A DNA stretch of 51,644 nucleotides, from contig JBAZJT010000016.1 in the NCBI GenBank assembly GCA_041651175.1, forward strand, positions 1-51,644, given 5' to 3'. Every line of letters starts with the position of its first letter. The first letter of the stretch is position 1. Made by a program: the position numbers and the translations under genes. Below the pieces are notes generated by a model. The model was not told the DNA's origin, did not search any database, and saw only the letters and a program-made list of their open reading frames with translations. Origin of the DNA: Elusimicrobiales bacterium (GTDB lineage: Bacteria > Elusimicrobiota > Elusimicrobia > Elusimicrobiales > Elusimicrobiaceae). Positions 42,551 through 50,831 of the stretch are shown piece by piece.

Positions 42551-44221
42551 TTATTTCATCAGAGGCGAGAAAACGCGGTAGAAAGGCGAATCAAACAAAA
42601 GCGATTGCACCACGTCCGAAGTCATCCGCGTCAGGTTGACCACACGCGCGCAGTAATCGTACTGCTCCGCTATTTCCGCCAGATTCTCGGCGGTGTCCCT
42701 TCCGCCGACGGCGGCGCTTAGCAGCGAAAACGCCTTGTCATAATCCCCCGCGGACATCGCCGCCGTTACCGCGCGCGCGGCCTGCGGATACGCCTCCAGC
42801 CCGCGCGCCGCCCTTGAATAGCCGGAATCCGGATACAATCCTGTTAAAACGCGGGTCAGCGCATTGTTAAGCGTGTTGGAACGCCACAGCCGCGGCCTGT
42901 CCAGAAACTGCGGCATGACAATCCATGCCTGCGCCGCCTGCCGCCAGCGCGCGTCTTTATCCGCCGCCGCGGCAAGCGCCGCGTAAACCTGCGCCGCCGG
43001 CATATTCGCCGCGGCCATGGAAAACACCGCGCGGTAGGCCGCTTCCACCTCCGCGCCGCGCCCGGCCAGCTGCCCGCCTGCTGCGGCATAGGCGCGGGCC
43101 ATGTCTTTGGGCAGGCCCGCGGGAACCGCGGCGGCGGCCTGCACCGCGGCCTTTTCCTGGCGCAGCCCGTCTATGCGCCCGGCTATAGCCGCGCCGGCCA
43201 GCGCGTCGCGCGAGGCGCCGCGCAGCCGCTCCAGCGAGGCGGCCTCGCCGCCGCGCAGCCCGTCCCTGCCGGCAAACCGCGCGGCATAGGATGAAAATTC
43301 CGCCTGCCGCGCCGAGGCCCTGTCAAGCAGCTTTTCCCGCGCAAGGAACTGCTCCGCAAGCAATTCCTCCACGCTGCGCCCTTTCTGCTCCATGGAAAGC
43401 GCGCGGCTCATCAAATCCTGATCGGCAAGCAGCTTGTCCGCCTTCAGGCCGGACAGCGCCGCCGCCTGCCGCGCCTTGTCGCCGCGCAACTGTCCGCGCA
43501 GTTCCTCCAGATTGAAGGCGGAACTGCGGCGCTCTTTTTCCAGCGCGGCGCGGTTCAGCCGCCACTCGTATTTCTCGCCGCCGCTGCGCGCGCCGCCGCG
43601 CGCGGCCCCGCCGGAAACCGCGCCGGAACCGGCTTCGCGCAGCCCCAGCACTACCGCCCCGGACTTGTCCGCCGGTATCTGCTGTCCCTCAAACAGCCGG
43701 CGCATGGCCACGGAGGCCTCCTCGTTTGAGAGCGACGGGTTGGCGGCGTCGCGTATCAGCGTGCGGGAGACGTTGAGAAAATTGGTGTTGAGATACCATT
43801 TCAGCTTCTTGACGGTATACGGCCCCATGGAAGACCCTGTCGCGGAGGCTGGCTGGCTGGTTTGCGCGGAGGACGGGGGCGCCGCCTCCGGACGGGCGGG
43901 GCGGTTGCGTTTTTCGCGCTCGTAAATCTGCGCGGCCTCCTGGGGATGGCTGCGTATCCAGAGTATTATCCCCTGGCGGATGGCGGCGCGGTCGCCGCCC
44001 TGCACATCGCCCGGGTAGGAACCGTAATCTCCGGAATCCATCATGGCGTCGGCCAGTTCGCCGGCAAACATCAGGTCGCTGGCGAGCCTGCTGGCAGTCT
44101 CTCCCAGCTTGCCGTCCGCCTGCTGCAATTGCGCGGAAGGCAGGTTCTCATCCAGAGAGGAAAACCCGTCCGGCGCGCCCGACGCGGCGGCGCACAGTAA
44201 AACGAGATGCAGAAGCCTCAT
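42551..44221 (-). CDS. Large secreted Ala-rich helical protein of unknown function
   Basis: A 556-residue protein with a short signal peptide (residues 1-15). The mature part is largely helical and rich in Ala, Arg, Glu and Gln, with coiled-coil-like stretches (about 225-360) and tetratricopeptide-like helical pairs towards the C-terminus (AAYRAVFSMAAANMPAAQVY, YPQAARAVTAAMSAGDYDKA). No catalytic motif is visible. An early region (PYTVKKLKWYLNTNFLNVSR) with SNEEASVAMRRLFEG may form a small alpha/beta unit. It is a single gene and may be lineage-specific. Confidence 0.65.
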   Translation of the reverse strand: MRLLHLVLLCAAASGAPDGFSSLDENLPSAQLQQADGKLGETASRLASDLMFAGELADAMMDSGDYGSYPGDVQGGDRAAIRQGIILWIRSHPQEAAQIYEREKRNRPARPEAAPPSSAQTSQPASATGSSMGPYTVKKLKWYLNTNFLNVSRTLIRDAANPSLSNEEASVAMRRLFEGQQIPADKSGAVVLGLREAGSGAVSGGAARGGARSGGEKYEWRLNRAALEKERRSSAFNLEELRGQLRGDKARQAAALSGLKADKLLADQDLMSRALSMEQKGRSVEELLAEQFLAREKLLDRASARQAEFSSYAARFAGRDGLRGGEAASLERLRGASRDALAGAAIAGRIDGLRQEKAAVQAAAAVPAGLPKDMARAYAAAGGQLAGRGAEVEAAYRAVFSMAAANMPAAQVYAALAAAADKDARWRQAAQAWIVMPQFLDRPRLWRSNTLNNALTRVLTGLYPDSGYSRAARGLEAYPQAARAVTAAMSAGDYDKAFSLLSAAVGGRDTAENLAEIAEQYDYCARVVNLTRMTSDVVQSLLFDSPFYRVFSPLMK

Positions 44222-44227
44222 TATTTA

Positions 44228-44236
44228 ACCATAACA
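44228..44236 (-). promoter_or_regulatory. Extended -10-like element of the 556-residue protein gene
   Basis: TGTTATGGT on the minus strand lies 6 nt before the ATG at 44221. This is a weaker -10 (TATGGT) but it carries the TGn extension, and there is no ribosome-binding site. Confidence 0.4.
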
Positions 44237-44262
44237 GACGCCGGCGGTTTTGTCAAACTTAT

Positions 44263-44325
44263 CCCGAATGCTTCAGTTGGTTGCGTGAACCGAGGCGAAA
44301 TAATGCCGGACAAAATTATCCGCGC
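44263..44325 (+). repeat. Dispersed CAGTTGG repeat, copy B
   Basis: CCGAATGCTTCAGTTGG continues as TTGCGTGAACCGAGGCG and then a CCGGACAAAATTATCCG segment. It shares about 22 nearly identical bases with copy A (8041) and, further on, ACAAAATTATCC with copy C (49837). It lies in the spacer between the 556-residue protein gene and the nuclease gene, which otherwise holds no gene. Confidence 0.65.
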
Positions 44326-44380
44326 GCGCCCCGCCCCGTTTTTGCCGCAGACCAAAATCCTGTGTTTGCGCCCCGAAGGC

Positions 44381-45109
44381 TTATTCCGGGGAGAGTGTAT
44401 TTGCGCTTTTCGCGCAGGCGTGGCGGTAGCCGCATATCGCGCAGAATTCATGGCGTGGGGAAAAATCGTTTGCGGCGATGCCTTCGCCCGCTTTTGCGAA
44501 CTGCTCCAGCGTCTTCTCGCCCTGGGAGGGGTTGTAGGGCGCGGTGGCCAGCTTGTCGTGATACAACTGCCATATGGTAAGCGACGCCGGCTCTATGCCC
44601 AGCGCGTTTTTCGCGCCCAGCGCGTATATGCACAATTGCAGGTTTTCGGCGGCGTCGGCATCGGAGCGCAGTTCAGGGCCCGTCTTGTAATCTATGATTT
44701 CATGGCCGCCGCCGGGGTGGCGGTCTATGCGGTCTATGGTGCCTTTTATGCGCCAGCGGCGATACGGAAATTCAAAAAACTGCTCGGCGCAGACGGTCAG
44801 GGTTTTGCGCTCCGCGTCGCGCCGCCAGAAGGTTTCAAGCAGCGCCTTGCCCTTGTCGTAATACTCCACCTGCTCCGCCGCGCTGACGTAGCCGCCGGTA
44901 AGCCAGCAGTCATCGTAGGATGAGAGCAGCTCCTCAAGCGAGCCGGCGCTTGCCCGGCGCGATTCCAGCGCCTTGTGCAGCGACACCCCCAGCGAGGACA
45001 GCGGGGTAAACGGCTCCCGCCGGTAATCAATGTACTTGTACTTGAACGAGACGGGGCAGTTCAGGTATGCCCGGACTTTGGAATAATTAAGCTCGCCCGG
45101 ATCAAACAT
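44381..45109 (-). CDS. PD-(D/E)XK nuclease with probable Fe-S cluster (Cas4/AddB/RecB-like)
   Basis: A 242-residue single-domain nuclease of the PDDEXK_1 class. The nuclease core is GTIDRID followed by IIDYKTG (Asp...Asp-x-Lys), and a QxxxY-type helix (LQLCIYALG) comes after it. Cys18 together with Cys223-x2-Cys226-x5-Cys232 forms the split four-Cys set that binds [4Fe-4S] in AddB and Cas4 nucleases. There is no helicase domain and no CRISPR locus near, so a general DNA repair or processing role is more likely than adaptation. It overlaps rsmD by 8 nt. Confidence 0.85.
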   Translation of the reverse strand: MFDPGELNYSKVRAYLNCPVSFKYKYIDYRREPFTPLSSLGVSLHKALESRRASAGSLEELLSSYDDCWLTGGYVSAAEQVEYYDKGKALLETFWRRDAERKTLTVCAEQFFEFPYRRWRIKGTIDRIDRHPGGGHEIIDYKTGPELRSDADAAENLQLCIYALGAKNALGIEPASLTIWQLYHDKLATAPYNPSQGEKTLEQFAKAGEGIAANDFSPRHEFCAICGYRHACAKSANTLSPE

Positions 45110-45680
45110 CGCGCCTCAGGAAATCCACCAGGCTGTCGCCGTATTTCTCGGAGCGGAAAAGGGAGTATCCCGCCGGGACCTCGAATTTTTCGGTTATATG
45201 GTGCTGGGCTATTATGCGCCCGTCTTCAGCCAGAAGCCCGCTTTGCGCTATGTCGCGCAAAACCGGGCCGGTAAGCGAAAGCATGTTGTTTTTCCCGTCG
45301 CGGTAGGGCGGCCCCATGAAAATCAGGTCAAAGCCCTCTTCTCCCGCGCGGTGGCGCAGCCAGGAAAGCCCGGCGGTTATATCGGCGCGCAGCGTCAGGG
45401 CGCGCTCGGCGAAGCCGAATTTTTCCAGATTGCGGTTTATGGCCTTGAGGCAGGCCTGGTCCCGCTCGGCAAAAACCACAAAACCCGCCCCGCGCGAAAG
45501 CGCCTCCAGCCCGACCGCGCCGGTTCCGGCGAACAGGTCCAGAAAACGCGAGGCCGGTATCCGCGGCCTGATGATATCAAACAGCGACTGCTTGATTCTG
45601 TCCGAAATCGGTTTCACGGGAAGATGCTTCGGCACGGAGATAAGCGTCCTGCCCTTTGCTGTCCCGGCAATAATGCGCAT
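45102..45680 (-). CDS. rsmD: 16S rRNA G966 N2-methyltransferase RsmD, variant motif IV
   Basis: A 192-residue SAM-dependent methyltransferase. The family N-terminus MRIIAGTAKGR, the RIKQSLFDII segment and the SAM motif DLFAGTGAVGLEALSRGA identify RsmD. The catalytic (D/N)PPY motif reads Gly123-Pro-Pro-Tyr (FMGPPY), losing the acidic or amide residue that positions the target amino group. The rest of the fold is intact, so the enzyme may have altered activity. It heads a two-gene unit with the Fe-S nuclease. Confidence 0.9.
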   Translation of the reverse strand: MRIIAGTAKGRTLISVPKHLPVKPISDRIKQSLFDIIRPRIPASRFLDLFAGTGAVGLEALSRGAGFVVFAERDQACLKAINRNLEKFGFAERALTLRADITAGLSWLRHRAGEEGFDLIFMGPPYRDGKNNMLSLTGPVLRDIAQSGLLAEDGRIIAQHHITEKFEVPAGYSLFRSEKYGDSLVDFLRRDV

Positions 45681-45685
45681 AATAT

Positions 45686-45691
45686 ATTATA
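45686..45691 (-). promoter_or_regulatory. -10 element of rsmD
   Basis: A perfect TATAAT on the minus strand lies 5 nt before the ATG at 45680 with no Shine-Dalgarno. It overlaps the opposing TAGAAT element of the divergent gene. Confidence 0.6.
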
Positions 45692-45695
45692 GAAT
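45690..45695 (+). promoter_or_regulatory. -10 element of the receiver-MBL gene
   Basis: TAGAAT ends 8 nt before the ATG at 45704. It shares bases with the rsmD -10 on the other strand, so the two promoters face each other within a 23-bp gap and probably exclude one another. Confidence 0.5.
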
Positions 45696-45703
45696 ATCCG
45701 GGC

Positions 45704-47020
45704 ATGGAAGAGAGAGCGCCCCTCATACTGGTGGCGGACGACGACGAGGTTTCCGGCCGGCTGGCGCATGACCTGCTGGACGGCGCGGGCTTTTCGGTTC
45801 ACCTGCTGGGCAAATCCATAGACATAATACCCGCCATAAAACAGGCCAAGCCGGATATGGTGGTGATGGACATCACGCTCTCCGGCATGGACGGGCTGAA
45901 AGTCATCCGCATGATAAAGTCCGACCTGGAGATATCCGCCGTCAGAATAGTGGTGGTCAGCGAAAATGATTTTGAATACGAGAAGCAGCGCGCCTTCAAA
46001 TACGGGGTGGAGGCGTTCATAAAAAAGCCTTTCAACGTGGATACTTTCGCCAGCCAGATAAGCCAGATACTCTCCGGCAACAAGGAACTGCTGACCGCTT
46101 TCGGCGGCGGCGTGGAGGAAGAGGAGATGCCCGGCGCCCCCCATGCCGACGATACCCTCTCCGAAACCCAGGCCCGGATAACCGTATGGGGGTGCAGGGG
46201 ATTTGCGCCGGAGATGCCGAATCTGGTTTCCGCCTACGGCAAGCAGACCTCATGCGTGGCGGTGGAAACGCGCGAGCGTCTGGTTATTTTTGACGGCGGC
46301 TCCGGCATAATTCCGCTTGGCAGGAAGCTGCTGGCGGAAAGCGGACACCGCGACATCTGGATTCTGCTTACGCATTTCCATCTGGGCCATGTGATGGGGC
46401 TGCCCTATTTCCCCTGCCTTGCCAACCCGGCCTATACCATACGGATAGCCGGCGCCGGCCCGGGGGAGGACAAGTTCGCCGAGGCGGTGCGCGGCATATT
46501 CTACGCTTCGCCCTGGTGGCATGCGCCGCGTCCCAGGGCGCGCATTCTGATATACGAGATGTCCGGCGATGTGTGCGAGCTTGCGCCCGGCATCCGGGTC
46601 CGGACCATGCAGGCGCACCACCCGTCCATGACGCTGTGCTACAGGCTGGAGGCGGCAGGCAAGAAAATAGTTTACGCGCCCGACAGCGGCCTTTTCGGCG
46701 ACGCCGCCGCCATGCAGGCCTATGACGAGAAGCTGGGCGAATTCTGCCGCCGGGCCGACGCAGTCATCCACGACGCCTGCTTTACCGACGAGGACTGGCA
46801 GTCCCGCCGGGAGGAGGGGCATTCCTCCCCCGCGGCGGCTATGGAGTTCGCCGCGCTTCAGGCCGAGGCGAAAAACCTCGTGCTGTTCCACTACGACGGC
46901 GCCTACTCCGACGAGACGGTGGACAAGATGACGGAACGGGCGGCCCGCCTGGCCAAGCTGAACTCCTGGGAAACGCAGTGCCATACGGCCAGAGAGGGGT
47001 TTTCGCTGACGCTGGAATAG
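45704..47020 (+). CDS. Response-regulator receiver fused to metallo-beta-lactamase fold
   Basis: A 438-residue fusion. The N-terminal receiver (about 7-125) has an acidic triad (Asp12-14), phospho-acceptor Asp56 (VVMDITLSGMDG) and Lys108, so it should be phosphorylatable. From about 155 a metallo-beta-lactamase domain follows (FDGGSGIIPLG, LLTHFHLGHVMGLP, AHHPS, YAPDSG, FHYDG), resembling the cyclic-phosphodiesterase/PhnP-like branch. In the zinc motif HxHxDH the Asp is Gly228 (HFHLGH), so one metal ligand is lost. It is followed 35 bp later by a GH13 gene. No histidine kinase is adjacent. Confidence 0.85.
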   Translation: MEERAPLILVADDDEVSGRLAHDLLDGAGFSVHLLGKSIDIIPAIKQAKPDMVVMDITLSGMDGLKVIRMIKSDLEISAVRIVVVSENDFEYEKQRAFKYGVEAFIKKPFNVDTFASQISQILSGNKELLTAFGGGVEEEEMPGAPHADDTLSETQARITVWGCRGFAPEMPNLVSAYGKQTSCVAVETRERLVIFDGGSGIIPLGRKLLAESGHRDIWILLTHFHLGHVMGLPYFPCLANPAYTIRIAGAGPGEDKFAEAVRGIFYASPWWHAPRPRARILIYEMSGDVCELAPGIRVRTMQAHHPSMTLCYRLEAAGKKIVYAPDSGLFGDAAAMQAYDEKLGEFCRRADAVIHDACFTDEDWQSRREEGHSSPAAAMEFAALQAEAKNLVLFHYDGAYSDETVDKMTERAARLAKLNSWETQCHTAREGFSLTLE

Positions 47021-47055
47021 TCCGCGCCGCCGGGTAAGTTTTTTAAGGGGGTTCT

Positions 47056-48534
47056 ATGCGGCCAAACCCGCATGTGCTGGAGATAAACACCCGCTGCTGG
47101 CTGCGCCAGCTGCGCGACAAGTACGGCGCGCCGCTCACGCTCGCCTCGGTCCCGGACGAGGAATGGCAGGAGCTTAAGCATCTGGGCTTTGACGCGGTGT
47201 GGCTGATGGGCGTCTGGCGGCAGAGCCCGAAGGGGCGCGATGTGGCGCGCGCCACTCCGGACTTGCTTAAAGCCGTGGCCGCTTTCAGGCCGGATTACGA
47301 CATAAACGACATTGCCGCCTCTCCCTATGCCGTGCGGGACTATACTCTGGACCCCGCGCTGGGCGCGGAGGGCGAGCTTGCCCTGCTGCGCGCCAAGCTC
47401 AACGGCATGGGCATCGGGCTGTTTCTGGATTTTGTCTCCAACCACCTGGCGCTGGACCATGCGCTGCTGGAATCCGCGCCGGACTGCTTCATACAGGCCG
47501 GCGCGGCGGAGGTCTCCGCGCACCCGGACTGGTTTTTTGAAAGCGCGCCGGGCCGCTTCACAGCCTACGGGCGCGACCCCAATTTCCCGCCCTGGCAGGA
47601 CACGGCGCAGCTTAACTATTTCAACCCCCGCGCGCGCGCCTTCATGCTGGACACTCTGAAAAAAATAGCCTCCGTCTGCGACGGCGTCCGCTGCGACATG
47701 GTGATGCTCAACCTCAACGACATTCACGACGCCACCTGGGGCCGGCTGCTGGGAAAAAACGGCTTTGCGCGCCCGGAAACCGAATTCTGGGACGAGGCGA
47801 TACGCGCCGTCAAGGAGGAGCATCCCCATTTCACCTTTATGGCCGAGGTTTACTGGGGGCTGGAATGGCGGCTTCAGGAAATGGGGTTTGACTATACCTA
47901 CGACAAGGTTCTCTACGACCGCATGAGGCTCTCCGGCCCGGTGGACGTAAAAAGTCATTTGCGCGCCGAAAAGCTTTACCAGAAACGCTCCGTCCGCTTC
48001 CTGGAAAACCACGACGAGGCCCCCGCCGTATCCGCCTTCGGCAGGGAGAAATCCATAGCCTCGGCGGTGGCCATGGCCACGTTGCGGGGAATGCGGCTTT
48101 TCTACCAGCCGCAGATAAAGGGCATGAATGTAAAGTCGCCCATCCAGTATTCGCGGGCGGATTTCCCCGAGGACCCGTTTATCGGAAAGCTCTACAGCAA
48201 AATCATAAAAATAGCCGACCATCCCGCCTTTCACGGCGGGGAATGGGCTTTGGTGGAGCCGCGTCCCGCGGCGCCGGGCGACGCCGCGTTCAACAATCTG
48301 CTGTGCTGGTCCTGGCATCAGCGCCGGACATACAAGCTGATAATAGTGAACTACTCGCAAAACCGCGCGGCGGGCCGGGTGCCGGTCAACGCGTCCGCCA
48401 AAGGCGACTCATACGCGTTTTTCGACGAGTTGTCGGATATTTTCATGGTGCGCGCGGCAGGCGAGGTGCGGCCCGACGGCCTGCTGGTGGACCTGCCCCC
48501 CTACGGCGCCCACATGCTGGACCTGGAGTTTTAG
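47056..48534 (+). CDS. GH13 alpha-amylase-family enzyme
   Basis: A 492-residue cytoplasmic glycoside hydrolase or transglycosylase. The four GH13 regions are readable: I (GLFLDFVSNH), II (VRCDMVM with the nucleophile Asp214), III (FMAEVYW with the acid Glu264) and IV (FLENHDE with Asp320). There is no signal peptide, so it should act on internal alpha-glucans or an oligosaccharide such as a glucosylglycerate-type substrate; which one is not visible. AAGGGGG lies before the start. A strong terminator follows. Confidence 0.87.
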   Translation: MRPNPHVLEINTRCWLRQLRDKYGAPLTLASVPDEEWQELKHLGFDAVWLMGVWRQSPKGRDVARATPDLLKAVAAFRPDYDINDIAASPYAVRDYTLDPALGAEGELALLRAKLNGMGIGLFLDFVSNHLALDHALLESAPDCFIQAGAAEVSAHPDWFFESAPGRFTAYGRDPNFPPWQDTAQLNYFNPRARAFMLDTLKKIASVCDGVRCDMVMLNLNDIHDATWGRLLGKNGFARPETEFWDEAIRAVKEEHPHFTFMAEVYWGLEWRLQEMGFDYTYDKVLYDRMRLSGPVDVKSHLRAEKLYQKRSVRFLENHDEAPAVSAFGREKSIASAVAMATLRGMRLFYQPQIKGMNVKSPIQYSRADFPEDPFIGKLYSKIIKIADHPAFHGGEWALVEPRPAAPGDAAFNNLLCWSWHQRRTYKLIIVNYSQNRAAGRVPVNASAKGDSYAFFDELSDIFMVRAAGEVRPDGLLVDLPPYGAHMLDLEF

Positions 48535-48552
48535 ATTGCAAGGATATAAAAG

Positions 48553-48594
48553 ACGCGCCGCATTCCATATAATGGAATGCGGCGCGTTGTTTTG
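48553..48594. terminator. Strong bidirectional intrinsic terminator
   Basis: A 16-bp perfect stem (48553-48568 with 48572-48587) closes a 3-nt loop and is followed by TGTTTT. It ends the GH13 gene on the plus strand, and it also lies just beyond the stop of the minus-strand gene at 48609. Confidence 0.9.
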
Positions 48595-48608
48595 AATATG
48601 AGACTCTG

Positions 48609-49301
48609 TTACTTGGCGGCGTTTTTGCGGGAGGAGTTTATTGCGTCCTGCATTCCCTCCACCGGCACTCCGGCCTGCGGGTCCGCCGCGTTTTTCCAGT
48701 ACCATTCGCCGATTTTTTTCATCCCGTAGCCCATGGCCGCGAAGGTGAGTCCGCCTGTTATTGCGCCCATGGAGCCGACCATCGCCCCTCCTGCTAATAT
48801 CCCCACGCCGAGGGTTATCATCGGGTTGCTGCCCATGAACATGACGGCGCGGTTTACAGCCGAAGCGCCGCGTTTGACCTTTCCGGCGATTGACGACAGC
48901 CGTCCTTTTGCCGCCTGCGGCGCGACGGCGGGGGAGGGAACCGCCTGCGCGGTTGTGAATTTGGAGGAGGCCGCGCTCATGCCGCGGTAAGCGCCCGCCG
49001 GTTTCCGCGCCGCCGCGCCGGAGGAGCCGCCGTAAGCCGCGGTTAAATTCGCCGTTGCGCCGGATTTGGCGCGCGCCGCCGCGAGGCCGCCCGGCGCTTT
49101 GGCAGAATAATGGCTGGCCTGGTACTTGGCCAGCAGTTCGTAGTCGGGCATTTCGGCCTTGTAGGAGTGGTTGTCAAACGCCGCTTTGGCCGCCGCGGGA
49201 ACCGCGGCGCGCGCGTCATCGTCATTTATTCCGCCGGCCAGGGCAAAGGCGGGGGAACATATCGCGATAGCCATAACAGCCAGTCTGTTCTTCAGCGCCA
49301 T
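48609..49301 (-). CDS. Exported Ala/Gly-rich protein of unknown function
   Basis: A 230-residue protein with a signal peptide (cleavage after ALA, about residue 22). The first half is Ala/Ser/Lys-rich and probably disordered; residues 155-195 form a Gly/Ala/Met-rich hydrophobic segment (ITLGVGILAGGAMVGSMGAI) that resembles a glycine-zipper membrane insertion. AAGGAGAG lies 5 nt before the ATG. It has no recognisable family. The glycine-zipper type suggests membrane association, but this is inference. Confidence 0.65.
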   Translation of the reverse strand: MALKNRLAVMAIAICSPAFALAGGINDDDARAAVPAAAKAAFDNHSYKAEMPDYELLAKYQASHYSAKAPGGLAAARAKSGATANLTAAYGGSSGAAARKPAGAYRGMSAASSKFTTAQAVPSPAVAPQAAKGRLSSIAGKVKRGASAVNRAVMFMGSNPMITLGVGILAGGAMVGSMGAITGGLTFAAMGYGMKKIGEWYWKNAADPQAGVPVEGMQDAINSSRKNAAK

Positions 49302-49565
49302 AACACTCTCCTTGAAACGAACGGATTTCAGCCGCCGGTCTGCCGGCGTATGATTAAATTACCGCAGGAATCCGGCGTTTGCGCATGAGGCATAAGACCT
49401 ATATGGAATCGGGGACTTTCGGCCCCCATAGGCTTGCCGCCAAATCAATGCAGCGCTTTATCTGCGGGAATATGCGTAAAATGCGGCCTTGTCAGCATCC
49501 GCCGCAACTGCCGCCGTGCTGGACAGGCGGATGCCCCGATGAGTATCCCGGCAACGCGGGGTACT

Positions 49566-49835
49566 ATTGATGGCCGCATAAATAAAAGCCTATGCGAAGG
49601 CCCGAATTCAGGCCGCGCGCCAGGCGCGGCTGCGCCGCTGTGCTGTCCGCACTGCAAACAGCCGCAACGACGCGCGCGGCCTGAAGGCGGGCCTCCCCGA
49701 AGGGGCCGAGCCGCTTTCGGGCTGCAACCGCGTCGCCAAAGGCCGGACATACGAACAGTATGTCCAGCCTTTGGCTTCTTGTTTCGCCGCGAAATCGGCT
49801 CAGTCGCATAGGCTTTTATTTATGCAGACATCAAT
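49566..49835. repeat. 270-bp element with 32-bp terminal inverted repeats and nested hairpins
   Basis: The ends 49566-49597 and 49804-49835 are inverted copies: the outer ATTGATG matches, three bases differ, then 22 bases match perfectly. Inside are an inverted repeat 49611-49620/49672-49681, a CCCC-GAA-GGGG hairpin (49695-49705) and a 41-nt hairpin with 17 of 18 paired positions (49735-49752 with 49758-49775). It has no open reading frame and no clear target duplication. It may be a MITE-like element or the gene of a large structured RNA. Confidence 0.75.
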
Positions 49836-49918
49836 AACCTGAATGTTTCAGTTGGATTGCGGGATTCGGCGAAAAATCGCTTCATACTGCCTTCACAAAA
49901 TTATCCTTTCGCGCAGTG
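49836..49918 (+). repeat. Dispersed CAGTTGG repeat, copy C
   Basis: AACCTGAATGTTTCAGTTGG (CAGTTGG at 49849-49855) continues as ATTGCGGGATTCGGCGAAAAA and later ACAAAATTATCC, matching copy B in order. It abuts the inverted-repeat element directly. Confidence 0.6.
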
Positions 49919-49991
49919 AGGCGCGCGCGCACAGCGGCTATCGTTGCAATGGCGGACACCTTATCAGGCATACCGCTGTTCGGCTGCGCTT

Positions 49992-50825
49992 TCAGGGGGA
50001 TGGCGCGATGGAAATGTGCTTGCTCAGGAAATCGCGCAGGACGGCGGAATATTTCCCGGCCTCAAGATGGGACCGGCAGTGCCCGCCGGAAAAGCGGACA
50101 AATGTCTTCGGCGAGGCGGCGGCCTCGTAAACCCTGCGGCCCATGTCAAAGGGGACAAGCTCGTCTTTGTCGCCGTGAATCACCAGCAGCGGAGAGTTTA
50201 CCCCGCCTATTTTTGAGAGGGTGTCATACCTGTAAGTAACCAGCCAGCGCATCGGCACATGCGGAAAAATCACCCCGGACATGTCCGTAATGGATGTAAA
50301 CGGGCTGTCCAGAATCAGCGCGGCGGGCCGGTGGCGCAAAGCCGTTTCCACCGCGACGGCAGTGCCCAGAGATTCGCCCCAGAATATTATTTTTTCCGGC
50401 GGGATTTTCAGCGCGGAGACCATATATCCGTACGCCGCCTCCGCGTCGGCATACGTGCCTTTTTCGGACGGGATACCGGAGCTTTTGCCGTATCCCCTGT
50501 AATCAAACATCACGACCGTAGCGCCCAGCCCGCGGAAAATCGCGGCCTGATTCAGCCGCCCGCTCATGTTGCCGGCGTTGCCGTGAAAAAACAGAACCGC
50601 CGGCGCGTCAGGATTGGCGGCGGGAATATGCCAGATGTTTATCCGTTTGCCGTCCGGGGAACTGACGAAGGTTTCGCTCCATTCCAGCCCGAAACGGCCC
50701 GGCGTGGCGGCGATTCCGGAATCCGGAAAATACAGGCATCTCTGCTGGAACCACCACGCCGCCGGATACGACAGCGCGGCAATAACGGCAAACGCAACCG
50801 CCGGATGGATTTTAACGTCCGTCAT
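49992..50825 (-). CDS. Membrane-anchored alpha/beta hydrolase (ABHD13/BEM46-like)
   Basis: A 277-residue hydrolase with an N-terminal helix (about 8-25) and the fold landmarks LFFHGNAGNMSGR (oxyanion), FDYRGYGKSSG, the nucleophile elbow FWGESLGTAVA, HGDKDELVP (acid) and GGHCRSH (His). The N-terminal QRCLYFPD segment is typical of the BEM46/ABHD13 group, whose substrates (acyl or palmitoyl esters) are poorly known. A TATAAT lies 6 nt before the ATG. Confidence 0.87.
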   Translation of the reverse strand: MTDVKIHPAVAFAVIAALSYPAAWWFQQRCLYFPDSGIAATPGRFGLEWSETFVSSPDGKRINIWHIPAANPDAPAVLFFHGNAGNMSGRLNQAAIFRGLGATVVMFDYRGYGKSSGIPSEKGTYADAEAAYGYMVSALKIPPEKIIFWGESLGTAVAVETALRHRPAALILDSPFTSITDMSGVIFPHVPMRWLVTYRYDTLSKIGGVNSPLLVIHGDKDELVPFDMGRRVYEAAASPKTFVRFSGGHCRSHLEAGKYSAVLRDFLSKHISIAPSP

Positions 50826-50831
50826 GCCTGT

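Larger units (their letters stand above)
49302..49991. other. 690-bp gene-free, hairpin-rich spacer
   Basis: No convincing gene on either strand: the open frames here have no start signals and cross strong inverted repeats. The spacer holds two hairpins (49495-49534 with 9-bp arms GCATCCGCC/GGCGGATGC; 49534-49561 with CCCCG/CGGGG), the 270-bp inverted-repeat element (49566-49835) and repeat copy C (49836 onward). Confidence 0.7.

Noticed and set aside
44381..45109. Cas4 adaptation nuclease
   Set aside because: The Fe-S PD-(D/E)XK layout fits, but no CRISPR array or cas gene exists in the window and the partner is rsmD.
46903..48360. Minus-strand open frame opposite the GH13 gene
   Set aside because: Antisense to all four GH13 catalytic regions; no family motif in the translation.
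49434..49811. Overlapping open frames in the 690-bp spacer
   Set aside because: They have no ribosome-binding site and run through several inverted repeats; the translations are Arg/Pro/Gly-rich with no motif.
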